NCBI GenBank assembly: GCA_001931905.2
Contig: MSJI02000861.1
Coordinates: forward strand, 1 to 64,000
DNA: 64,000 nucleotides
Reading direction: 5' to 3'
Source: Cladosporium sp. IMV 00045
Lineage: Eukaryota; Ascomycota; Dothideomycetes; Cladosporiales; Cladosporiaceae
Shown here: positions 1-9,860 of the stretch, in pieces
Layout of the letters: each line of letters starts with the position of its first letter
Numbering within the stretch: the stretch's first letter is position 1
Made by a program: the position numbers and the translations under genes
Notes under the pieces: generated by a model
Seen by the model: the letters and a program-made list of their open reading frames with translations, nothing else
Told to the model about the DNA's origin: nothing
The model's database searches: none

Positions 1-314
1 GAAGTCAGAGTCGAGGTTAGGCGGAAGCGGGCGTTACGGATTTCTTCGGCGAGTTCTCTCGTTAACGCGAGGGTAATAGGGATTCCCGACTTCGATAATC
101 GAGTAATAGACTTTAGGAGAGCCTTCTCTTCGGCCGTCGAGAGTATCTTTTGCGATTCGTGCGATAGAGAGTAGGAAGTTCGTTTCGAAAGCCGGTCGGA
201 GAGAGTCGAAGGCGGGATATTAAACGCGTAAGAACACTTTCGGATCGAGGTATATTCGCCGTTCCGGTAGGCCGCTAAGGCCGTAGTAAGCGTATCTTCG
301 GAATAGGTAGGCAT
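1..314 (-). CDS. Pogo-like transposase, N-terminal part (runs off the left edge)
   Basis: The frame is open without a stop for 104 codons from ATG at 314-312 and leaves the window at base 1. The N-terminus (MPTYSEDTLTTALAAYRNGE) leads into a psq-type helix-turn-helix (about residues 6-45, including the stretch NIPPSTLSDRLSKR). The start of a CENP-B-type second DNA-binding domain follows, with EEKALLKSITRLSKSGIPIT. This order is typical of pogo/Fot1 transposases, whose DDE catalytic domain would lie to the left. Composition is odd: one each of Met, Cys, His and Gln, and no Trp in 104 residues. These are the amino acids whose codons need CA or TG. Family is clear; activity cannot be judged. Confidence 0.8.
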   Translation of the reverse strand, partial: MPTYSEDTLTTALAAYRNGEYTSIRKCSYAFNIPPSTLSDRLSKRTSYSLSHESQKILSTAEEKALLKSITRLSKSGIPITLALTRELAEEIRNARFRLTSTLT

Positions 315-421
315 AAAGAAAGAAGAAAGAAGGAGAACGCGTAAAAAATAGATAAGAACACGAAACTAGCGCGCGGGAGTGTCCGAACTCCCGTACTGTC
401 CGAACTCCCCTACCGTGACGT
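1..421 (-). mobile_element. 5' end of a pogo/Fot1-type DNA transposon (continues off the window)
   Basis: The minus strand carries the start of a transposase (314 down to 1), preceded by a non-coding end. Read on the minus strand, that end begins ACGTCACGG right after a TA (422-423), the target dinucleotide of Tc1/mariner-pogo elements. Just inside the end is a 13-nt motif present twice on the plus strand, at 380-392 and 397-409 (TGTCCGAACTCCC), 17 nt apart. Such subterminal repeats usually bind transposase. Only one end is in the window, so the inverted repeat cannot be confirmed. CpA and TpG are almost absent from the whole element although it is not AT-rich. Confidence 0.8.
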
Positions 422-423
422 TA

Positions 424-846
424 TCGTACGATCAATCGAAACATAAGTGTGCATCATAAATCTTCATATCCATGTGCGACGCTACATCCTTTCAGATTTG
501 TAGGGCAAAGTCAAACACACAAACAGCATTCATTTAGATAAGCCTGATAACGAGCGCTAGTAATCGAGCAAGTCTTTAGCCTCGGGACAATGTTTTTAAT
601 ATAGATGCACGTGATGTTCCGACATCAGTGCGCACGTTATGCACACAACAAATGACTTTCGTCTTGGAAATAAATCCGTCCTCGGAATAGATTGGTATCC
701 GCTCTCGGGATAATGCAACTCGAATTTCTTTTGAAGAATGCAATAAGAACATCTGCTTTCGTCTTGTTCGATTCCTCTCATAATTCATAACAACCCATTC
801 TTTACTCACTTTTTCTTTCTCTGACTCCATACATTGAAACGACAAG
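424..846. other. Upstream region of the FAD monooxygenase gene
   Basis: Between the transposon end and the monooxygenase start I see no gene. The last 60 bases are pyrimidine-rich with an A-rich start context, as expected for a fungal promoter and 5' UTR. Confidence 0.4.
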
Positions 847-2345
847 ATGGATAAGCCTAGATTCAAGGTCGTCATTGTTGGCGGCAGTGTGTCTGGACTC
901 ACATCGGCCAACATGCTGGAAAAGCTCAACATCGACTACGTTGTGTTGGAAAACCATAAAGAGATCGCGCCTCAGGTCGGCGCAAGTATTGGGCTTCACG
1001 CGAGCGGACTAAGAATTCTTGACCAACTTGGCTGTGCGGGCACTCTGCTTGATTTGGTGGACACGCCATTACATACTCAATTCCTGCGAGACTCCGAAGG
1101 GGATGTAGTAGCCAGATTTGAGGGTGTTGCTAGGAGCCTGGAAGACCGGTATGCATTGGTTTCCTTCCGAAAGACAAAAAAACACGTCCCTGCTCGCTGA
1201 AGAGCTTTTTCGCAGTCAGGTCACACTAATCGTCAATTCCCCAAAGACATGGCTTCCCGACTATCTTCATTGACAGGCAGATGCTTCTGTCTACGCTCTA
1301 CGGAAATCTCTCCAGCAAAGATAAGATCCCCATAGGAAAGAGAGTTCAGAGGGTCAAGTCTCTTCGAGATAGAGTGCAAGTTGTCACTGCAGATGGAGAA
1401 GAGCTCGCAGGCGATCTGCTTATCGGAGCAGACGGCGTGTACAGCGTAATCCGCCAGGAGATGTGGCGCTTGGCCGAAGAAGTGCAGAGCGCCCCCTGTT
1501 CTAGGAATGACTGGGATGGTGAGTGTTGGATTCTGAAGTCCATGAGCATGGTACAAACAAGGACTAACATGGAAATGAGCAAGACGCGTATTGTGCGTAC
1601 AAATGCATCTTCGGCATCTCCCATACACTGAAGAATATGCCGGCGGGTACAGTGCACAATGTGATGAACAGAGACTACTCATACTTGGTTATTGCGGGCC
1701 CAGGCGGGCGGATCTACTGGTTTCTATTCGTCAAGCTCGCTCGTTGCGTGTACGGTGATGCCATACCAAAATACACCAAGGTTGATGAGCAGACTCTGGC
1801 GAATGAGCACGCCTTGGACCCGATCATTCCAGGAATTACGTTTGGAAATCTCTACGAAGCGAAGAAAAGCTCGGTACTCACGCCGCTGCATGAATATGTG
1901 CTCAGCAAGTGGCATTTCGAACGCTCGTTTCTGGTTGGAGACTCATCGCACAAGGTTGGTAGGGTGTGGACATGATTCTTGATTTTCTACTGACCAAGAC
2001 TATAAGTTTGAGCCAATTACTGGACACGGTGGCAACAACGCTATTGAGACGGCTGCTTCCTTGGTGAACCATCTCGCGGCGCTACTAGATGGTCGCGACA
2101 AACCTCCAACTGTTAAAGAGATTGATGCAACGTTCCAAAGTGTCCAGCAAAGTCGCAGCGATCGAGCAACATGGCTAGTGGAAGAGGCACACAAATACCA
2201 ACGAACCGTTGCGTTGGAGACGTTGCCTCTACGTTTTGCCGGGAGTATGTTGCCTCGCTTCCTGGATACCGAGGCCGCGTTGAACATGGCATCTGTGAAA
2301 ATTGTCGGAGCAGGTAGGACTCAAGCGCTTCCTATTCTATGTTAG
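847..2345 (+). CDS. paxM-type FAD-dependent monooxygenase, truncated in a RIP-mutated tract
   Basis: Four exons, 847-1148, 1247-1518, 1584-1954 and 2007-2345, give 427 residues in one frame. Introns of 98, 65 and 52 nt all have GT..AG ends; the first has CACTAAT and the second GGACTAACA branch sites. Residues 8-20 hold the Rossmann motif [13 protein letters not shown]. The first junction restores [15 protein letters not shown], followed by the GADGV motif and GDSSHK, then [10 protein letters not shown], the usual FAD-contact segments of class A monooxygenases. Fungal relatives epoxidise prenyl chains in meroterpenoid and indole-diterpene pathways, but no terpene cyclase or PKS lies here, so the substrate is unknown. 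The stop (TAG, 2343-2345) falls where the related copy at about 14130 reads CGG (Arg). Relatives with a C-terminal membrane domain would continue past this point. The FAD domain itself shows no lesion and may still fold. Confidence 0.78.
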
Positions 2346-2634
2346 TATTATTCTATTCCGTTTAAAGACGAGCTACCTACTCTAGTACTAAAGCATACCT
2401 AGCTACCGATAGTAATAGGCATATTTTCCTAAGTAGATCTTTTCTAGGTCGTAAAGAAAACTCTTTATAGACTTTAATTCCTTAGTACTTTTACTAGCGT
2501 ACTAATAAAGCTAACTTTCCTCTAGATCTCTACTATTAATAATCTATTATCTAGATTAGTAGTAGTATTCGGTTAGTTAATCTTCGCGCCTAACTATAAC
2601 TAGCGTATTATTACGATCTACTACTTTACGTAAA
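2283..2634 (+). repeat. RIP-mutated copy of a segment repeated at 14075-14420
   Basis: This stretch aligns along its whole length with 14075-14420. Most differences are C-to-T or G-to-A in this copy relative to the other (for example TGGCGGTACC there against TGTTAGTATT here), the mark of repeat-induced point mutation. A few differences run the other way, so the partner copy is not the exact ancestor. The left edge lies inside exon 4 of the monooxygenase. Confidence 0.85.
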
Positions 2635-3010
2635 CTCTAGTACTATATCCCTAATATAAGTAACTACTATTATATATATAAAAATAAGTAACTAAGAAGT
2701 CTAGTTTAGGCTTAATAGAATAAGTATATAATATAGAAGTATAAATTAGTATAGAAATAATAATTTAGTATTGATTAAAACTTTATAGTTACTATAAATA
2801 ATAAATTAAATATATAATATCGAAAGTATCTTATATTCTTATATACTAAAAGAATTTATTATTTTTACTTAAGTCTTAGTAAGCGCTTACTTTCTTACTT
2901 ACGAGAAAAGTAAATACTTATAGCTCTTATAAGTGAAGTCGTAAGAGTTATATAATATATGTAGCTTTTTTACTACTAAGTTAGCTACTTAGTGTGCTTA
3001 CTTATCCTCG
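2346..3010. repeat. AT-rich, RIP-like degenerate tract
   Basis: From about 2340 to 3010 the sequence is dominated by TA steps and stop codons in all frames, with very few C or G between 2640 and 2960. Up to about 2634 the source can be traced to the monooxygenase 3' segment. Beyond that no relative is visible in the window, so the rest may be RIP-altered sequence of unknown origin. It ends abruptly near 3000, where normal composition resumes. Confidence 0.6.
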
Positions 3011-3318
3011 AGTGAGCGTAGGGAGTATCGTTAAGGATCCTCCAATCATTATTACTGGTTCGTAACACCGTCTCTCGCTGGACTCGACCTTTATAGGCTT
3101 TCGAGCTATAGCGATGGCTAACTAGCGAATGATGAAGTCGGAGCTAGAGCAAGAGCACAAATCCGCTGAAGATCTGTGAGAGGCAGGCTGAATACTGTCT
3201 TGCAGGCCACGTCAATGTATCCAGCTTGGTAAAAAAAGAAAACAAGACACAAAAAAGAAAACCTTCTCATACAGAACCTGAAGGATTCGATCCTCTACTT
3301 TGCTATAGGCTTGTTTGG

Positions 3319-3387
3319 GGAATGCGACGCATTCCGAGTGTGTAACACGCGGGGAATTAAGTGATTTGCAGGAACGCGACGCGTTCC
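3319..3387. repeat. Pair of related 17-nt palindromes
   Basis: Perfect 8-bp-arm palindromes lie at 3319-3335 (GGAATGCG A CGCATTCC) and 3371-3387 (GGAACGCG A CGCGTTCC). They differ only by one complementary pair of transitions, so pairing is kept. They lie about 280-350 bp upstream of a Zn2Cys6 regulator gene. They may be protein-binding sites or remains of a repeat; role unknown. Confidence 0.6.
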
Positions 3388-3663
3388 GGGGAAGCATAAC
3401 TGCGTAGTAAGAAGTGGAAGACTCTCGACGTGGTAGCATCCGAGACGGGCTGGGGCCGGTGTTGGGTTGCCTCTTTCGGCATTCCTCCGTATGCTTCAAT
3501 CGAGCTTACTTTCGATTACGTCACTGCTCAGCGACCTCCACTTCATGCCTTTACCGCCGGAAATTTCTACAGTGCAGGTGAGACATTTGCAGAAATCGAA
3601 TGCGAGTGAGCGCACAAATTCCATACGACTTTAAGGCTACAAGCCAATACGCTTACCGATATC

Positions 3664-6314
3664 ATGGCTAGCAACCCTCCTCCTCGAAAATACGTTCGTG
3701 GTGCCTGCGAGCGATGCCGCCGGCAAAAGCTGAAGGCAGGAGCCACCCAGCCACGTCGCGCCAAAGGGACGGACCACTAACATCGAGATACAGTGCGACG
3801 TTCAGCGCCCTTGCACGATGTGCAAAAGGGCACAAGTAGAATGCATTGGTTTGCCAGGAAGGAAAGACAAGCGGAAATTTATCGCTAGACCGTCACAGCA
3901 GTCTCCCGCCATGGGGATTAGGACTTCGTCACCAGAACATCGCCCCGTATGTCCATCCGGGCAATCTCCAAATTCGGGATCGCCCGGGCGAGTATCGGAC
4001 ACATTCCTCAACAGTGTTGCGGATTGCCAGGACAGCAGTCATAGTTTCGAAGAACAAACCGTTCCTGTCCGGGAAAGTGGCGAATTCCAGTCAAACATTG
4101 AGGTCGCATCCGCGCTGACATCCAGCGCCACAACAGCTATGGTAGAGACAGTACGTGTTAGAAGTGTAATTCGTTTTGAGATGTAGCTGACTTCTCGAGG
4201 CCTTGTCCTACGAAAATATGCAACAACCCACCGAAGAACGGACACCCGCAGCAGCATCGCAGTTCAGACAAGCATCACCCAGCCGCCGGAACATCCCTAC
4301 AGGATCTCTCGCTCCCAATGAAGACTATTATCCAGTAGCTATCAATGGCCCTGTGCAGCGCGGCAGACGTCCTCAAAGACCTACAAACTTGCGCTTGCAA
4401 GAAAGATTACTTTCAGTGTTGCCAAGACCTGAAGCTACTAATCTCTTGGTTGACACCTATTTTGATCGCGCACACTGGTTTATGCTGGTGTTTCATCAGC
4501 AGGAGTTTCGGCAGCAATTGCAGCAGCTTCAAAACGAACCACACCGGTTTCAAGACGGAAACAGGTCAGCATCAGGGTTTTTGGCCGTCCTATTGACGGT
4601 GATTTGTATTGGCTTGCAATACCTTGGAGAGTACCGAGAAACCCTGCTTGCGACTTACGGCATCAACAGACAGGCGTTGCAGAATGAGATCATTGCGGCT
4701 TTGGAGAATTCGTTCTTGGCAATTGTATCGCTCGAGTCTTTGGAAGCTGTTCAAAGCTGTGTTTTGCTTGGAACTTTCTATCTCTATCATTCTGACTCCG
4801 CCACGGCATGGTCGATATGCGGATGTGCTCTACGGATTGCACAAGCAATCAAACTCCACCGCAGCTGGCCCGTTTCCGATGGAAGGCCATCTCCTCGTCC
4901 CAATGGAACATTGCGGCAAATTGAAGCACGAAGGAGGTGCTGGTGGGCCTTGTATGAGGTGGAAACTTTCTGTTGCATGCTGTATGGTTATAATTGCAAC
5001 ATTCTGGACGAAGATTGCGATATGGATTTTCTCACTGGGCAAAAGGAAGCATCGACTGGGGGTGATTCGGTCGCCAGGCCCCCTCCGACATTCACGCTTC
5101 TATCGTACAAAGAAAACATGTCGAAGCTCTCTGTAATCCTAAAATCAGCCCTTTCCGCTCTTTATGGGCAATGGACTGGTCCCAGGAATGCCCCTCGACA
5201 GGATGTAAGGCTTGGGGACATGCAACAGGAGCTGTTCTCTAGCATCGAAGATTTGAATCGCAGACTAAATCAATGGCACACGAAGCTTCCATCGGAATTG
5301 AAAACACGAACACCCAACGAAAGTGGCTACGAAAATGTTGAAGATTCTGAGAGGGACGTAGGAGGCTGTGGACAAGCATTCGACAGCAACATCGTCCAGC
5401 TACAGGCACTTGCGCTGGAACTTGCGTATGAAAATGCAAAGATCTTGGTAAACAGACCGTTATTTACCGAGAAGCTCAATAGAAGGTCGGCGCAGGTATG
5501 CCACAACGAGACGACCGATGGGCGTGCTTTAGAAGTTTCAAACACATTCCAGGAGTCTTTCCGAATATGTCGCGAAGCAGCTCTGCGGACCGCCGAAATA
5601 GGGGATTATCCGGCCTTCAAGTTCGCGTTTCGGTCATTTGCTGCTGCATTCATGAGCACACACCTCTTCACTGCAGGGGTCACATTATGCTTGAGTGCGA
5701 TCGCTGAGCCTCTAACGGAGCATGCAACACAGGCGAAAGTCGGATTACAAAAACTCTTCAACTTGCAGAATGACCCCATCTCTGAACCTCTGGCATCACC
5801 GCATGTGACGATAGTTCTGGAAAGATTGATTCGAATGATCCTAGAAAGGGAGCTTTTTAGCATTCTCGGCCCTCGACGTCAGATTGCACTCAAACCAGGC
5901 GCCACACAACAACCTTCACCTATCACTCATGTCAACGATTTCAATGACGACAACAGTGAAGCGGATCACCCTAACCCAGCCATATCACGATCATCACGAT
6001 CCCAGCCACTGAATACAAACGTATCAGAGACGCTGAATACCACAAGAAGCTGCAAAACCACAACTTCGGAAGCAGTTGCTCATGGTGGACATTCTATAAC
6101 GAATGACGTAGTTCAAGATCATCCGAATGGTAATTTTAACAGGCCGCATTGGAGATCCGAGCAGACTAACCCTTCTACAGTAACCCCTTCTCTCCTTTCT
6201 GCGCAAGGTCAATTTGATATCAGCGATGATTCCTTTCTGATGGCGAATGATCCGCTGTTCACTGATCAAGAGCAAGCGTGGATATGGAATATGGACCCGT
6301 GGCCTCAACTGTAG
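3664..6314 (+). CDS. Zn2Cys6 transcription factor with fungal-specific regulatory domain
   Basis: Exons 3664-3735, 3794-4150 and 4200-6314 give 847 residues. The N-terminal binuclear zinc cluster spans residues 15-42 with perfect spacing C-x2-C-x6-C-x5-C-x2-C-x6-C, followed by a basic linker (GRKDKRK). The sixth zinc-cluster spacer is only correct if intron 1 (58 nt, branch CACTAAC) is removed, and that intron starts with GC rather than GT. Intron 2 is 49 nt with a GCTGAC branch. The middle region (about residues 200-420) has the PF04082-type pattern, including CALRIAQAIKLHR and RRRCWWALYEVE. The C-terminal 200 residues are polar and probably disordered. A nuclear regulator of unknown targets; the neighbouring metabolic genes are possible but untested. 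Confidence 0.85.
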
Positions 6315-7856
6315 TCTTAGGACTTTGCTTGCTGCAGAAGTTGACCTGGCTTGGGAAGCAGGATTTTCGAATGTACCAGTGCCACACAGCCAATGACAGT
6401 ACGGAGGCCTAGGTCTGATGCCCCACGGCGGGAAGTCAACGCTTTGCACGCGGGCTTTACGACTAGATGATTACGAGAGACGCATCCACCAAGGCGCGGC
6501 GATTTACCCGTGGGAGTGTCCTCGTCGGAACACTGGCACTGATTGAGTAATACTTGGAACTTATGGCATTTTTGATGTTGCATGTTGGTACAGCATGTGT
6601 CAATTTGACAGCGTTTTTGTCTTCAAACCTATGGCAACTTTCCGAGCTTTCATTGAAAAGTCACGTAAGAGGAGGCTAGGTAACGAGCATACTCATTCCA
6701 ACTTATCAATGCCACGCTGTGGAGCCTACAGCGCGATATGGCTGCGGGAGCTCCTCGTTTTCAGCTATATCATACTTGCGTTAGAAGGCAACCGACTCAT
6801 AATGAGAATCTAGAACCTTTCGGTGACCTGAGGTTAAAGTAAGCTTTATTCTGCGACCTGGTGGTCGTTCGTGGTCCCCCTTTTCTATTTCTCTGTTTGT
6901 TCCCCTCTTTTTCTTTGTGGAGCTATCACTGCGTAAGTTGCGTTGCAAAGAGTTTACCGGGATTGCCGATTACCTTAAGGAGCCGACGCCTATGCTCTTC
7001 AAATTCACGCGAAAGCTCGAAAGGCGAAGCTGGAGCTCATGGTTTAGGCTAGTCTTTACGCGACTATCTTCACGATAAAGACTTCTGACCGTACCAAGTA
7101 AGCGCTCTCGTTGAGGTTGAAACGGTCGGGCATAATATCCGCAGCAAAACCTTCTCAAAATAGGATTTCAGGCTTTCACGCTGAGGTATTCTACATTGCT
7201 GCCAAGGAAGGGCGATTGGAAGAGCAAACTGTCTCTGATTTTCCTCAGACGGCGGCGAGTTAAGCTCGAGGATACTTTCAAGTGCCGTACTAGGTATTTA
7301 GGTTGCTTTTCTACTCATATTTTTCCGTCTCTAATGAATCTTGTGAGCTGCCCCCCGCAAAGTAACTGGGTCGGATTCACTAGATAAAGCATCGCGGAGC
7401 ATGCTTAGTGAGATATCACACGTTGGAGAGCCAATGCGCCTTCATTTCCCATATCCAAATTGGCGGTCTGCGCCAATCATTTCCCGCAAGGCGTACATCA
7501 AATACAGAGCAAGAGAACACTGTTCCCACGCTGGGGGCGCAAGGAGAAACCTTTGATAGTAGCACCTTAACGGTAATTTTTTAGACGTTTCGCGCTCGAT
7601 ACATTCGAATGGGAGAGTTTTCCAGGTCAATAGATTGGGTTATTGACGACAAGCATACGGCCACTCGAGCATGATTCCAGGGGAACAGGAAAAGAGCGGA
7701 CGCTGCAGAATGACGAACAGGTCAAAGTAAGCGAACCGAGTTTCATCGTTATTGAGTTGCATACTAAGATAGTGAAAGTCACAAGTCCAAGATTGCGCAG
7801 CTTATTGCCCCTTGAGATATGGTATTGCCTCCAGCAGAAAAGTCCCGCACAGAGAA
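6315..7856. other. Intergenic, nothing recognised
   Basis: 1.5 kb between the convergent regulator and DeoC genes. Open frames here are short, lack family motifs and overlap at random. No tRNA, repeat or gene remnant was recognised. Confidence 0.5.
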
Positions 7857-8648
7857 TCAGTAGCCACCACTGCTCCCGTCCTGAATAGGCTTGAAAGAGA
7901 CTGTCGTAGGTTTCTCAGTGATTCCCCTCGCCTTGGCCTCCTGCAGGATAGCAACGGTGGCCGTCGCGCCAATCCTCGTCGTACCAAGGGACATGACGTG
8001 AAGGAGATCATCCAGTGTGCGTACACCGCCTGCAGCCTTGATCTCGACGTCATTGCCAGAGTGCTCCCTCATCAACTTGAGATGGGGAACGGTGGCACCC
8101 TTGTAGCTGTACTGTCCGTCGGGTTGCTTAACAAATCCGTACCCGGTGGAGGTCTTGACGAAGGCAACCTTGAGTGCCGTGCACATTTCGCACAGGCGCA
8201 CAATGTGGGAATCCTGAAGATAGTCGTTCTCGAAGATGACCTTGAGGATGGCACCATGAGCAATCACGGCCTTGTTGATGGCTCGAATTTCCTCTTCGAC
8301 GTAGTCCCAATCGCCGCCAAGAGCTTTGCCGACATTGATCACCATGTCGACCTCTTGGCCGCCAGCCTTTGCAGCTGCCTCGGCCTCAAAAACTTTTACT
8401 TCGGTCGTGCTGTTGCCGTGCGGGAAACCGATGACCGGACAGACCTTGACTGAGCTTCCCTCAAGCTCCTTTTTAGCCAGCGGAATAAGGTAAGGCTTCA
8501 CACACGCGGTCGCTACACCGTGCTTCTTCGCAATTGCGAGGCCGGACAGAATATCTTCGTCGGTCATAGTAGGATGCAGAAGCGAGTGGTCGATCATCTT
8601 CGCTAGCTGCGGAAGCGTAACAGTGATGGAGTTTTCCTGTACTGTCAT
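7857..8648 (-). CDS. deoC: Deoxyribose-phosphate aldolase
   Basis: A single exon of 263 residues. The enzyme splits 2-deoxyribose 5-phosphate into glyceraldehyde 3-phosphate and acetaldehyde, the last step of deoxynucleoside catabolism in the cytosol. All active-site signatures of class I DERA are present: EVDMVINVGKAL with Asp101, VAFVKTSTGYGF with the Schiff-base Lys165, and VEIKAAGGVRT with the proton-relay Lys204. Length is close to that of the family. The start at 8648 follows a purine-rich leader and is the first ATG of the conserved frame. The C-terminus (DGSSGGY) keeps the Tyr found at the end of many DERAs. The acetaldehyde product could have been handled by the now-broken alcohol dehydrogenase next door, but that is speculation. 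Confidence 0.93.
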   Translation of the reverse strand: MTVQENSITVTLPQLAKMIDHSLLHPTMTDEDILSGLAIAKKHGVATACVKPYLIPLAKKELEGSSVKVCPVIGFPHGNSTTEVKVFEAEAAAKAGGQEVDMVINVGKALGGDWDYVEEEIRAINKAVIAHGAILKVIFENDYLQDSHIVRLCEMCTALKVAFVKTSTGYGFVKQPDGQYSYKGATVPHLKLMREHSGNDVEIKAAGGVRTLDDLLHVMSLGTTRIGATATVAILQEAKARGITEKPTTVSFKPIQDGSSGGY

Positions 8649-9860
8649 GGTGTCGACTCCGGGGTGTGAGCGTTTGGAAGATAGTGTGAGCGATGTGAAT
8701 ACTTTGCTGGTAATGCGATGCCGGTAATGGTGGACTATGGGCTTTTCAACAACCAGATGCCGTGGGACTCATTTATAGGCAGCGTAAGCTACCGAAGACT
8801 ACGACAGAGTACAATGCTGCATTGGTTTGTAGTGTCTTTATTGCACCGGAAATTTGAAATCCACCGGTTCAATCCCGATGGCCGAGTGGAAAACTGTATG
8901 ACATCATCGTAGCCACCGGAAATCGTCCTATGCAAAACCTGTCCGTAGTTTGAAGACCGGCTTTTTCCTACGGAAACTCTGCTTTCGGGCTGGTGTCATA
9001 ACGTGGGGGTATTCCTAGCATTGCGTACCTCGAGACAAAACTACGTGGTGATGTCCGACTCGTGGAAGCTTCCTAAGTGTGCTATCCAGATATTCAACGC
9101 GTATGCCCGAGTTTGGGAGAGAGTGAAGTGCTAACATAGTGCGGACGTAGAGGGCGAGCTGGAGTCTGAGCTCGAGGCCTGAGTTAAATTGAGGTCGAGA
9201 GGCGAGGATTCGGGATTTGGGGATTAGTAATTGCTTTTCGCAAAGTCTGGTTTTATATTTATCTAGCATATAACAAAATTCGAGCCCTTATTTGAACGAC
9301 AAAACAGGAAGTTCCTTATATAAGGCTCCTCTTTGCAGTCCACGAGAAAGGTTTACGGGTGAAGAGCCCAATTTATACCCTAGGCTATACTGACATAGGA
9401 AGGAAAATGATCTGTGAGTCCTGCGCGTGTGGTTCACATGCTACTAATCATGCAGCAGCGCGCCTTCCGCTTATTATAAGTGGTCTATGACGTATGTTGT
9501 TCTATTGACCCTATTTGGGTACAGATGTTAGATCGATGTCCTGCAGGTTAAAGACCTGCAGGGACAAAATCCATCTCCTCGAAGTAACGTCATAGATCTT
9601 CCAATTCATACGAGTAACATTCGCCCAGGGATCCATATGTGGCGAATCGTATTTTCAATTGCAAGTCTATTACAGTTGTCACAGTTGACACCCTGCTAAT
9701 TATAGTGCTTGTTATCCCTTGATCCAAGCAAGACTCACCATAAAGTTTGACGACTCCGGTTCACTCGCCAATTCGAAAGCGTGACGGAAACGTCGGCCAA
9801 CAATTTGACATTTGAGGACGGGATCACATCAACTATCAATCCCATATGATCGTGCACAAG
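8649..9860. other. Intergenic between DeoC and the ADH pseudogene
   Basis: 1.2 kb with no convincing coding frame. It holds the DeoC promoter (8649-8720) and a strong hairpin at 9540-9562, listed separately. An RNA polymerase III A-box-like string at 8879 has no partner box. Confidence 0.45.
9540..9562. repeat. Perfect 9-bp-arm hairpin with self-palindromic arms
   Basis: Arms CCTGCAGGT and ACCTGCAGG are separated by TAAAG. Each arm contains the 8-bp palindrome CCTGCAGG, so the site is both an inverted and a direct repeat. No T-run follows and there is no adjacent gene end. Function unknown. Confidence 0.55.

Noticed and set aside
8866..8940. tRNA-like boxes (GGTTCAATCC and TGGCCGAGTGG)
   Set aside because: The B-box-like string lies before the A-box-like string, the wrong order, and no cloverleaf can be drawn.
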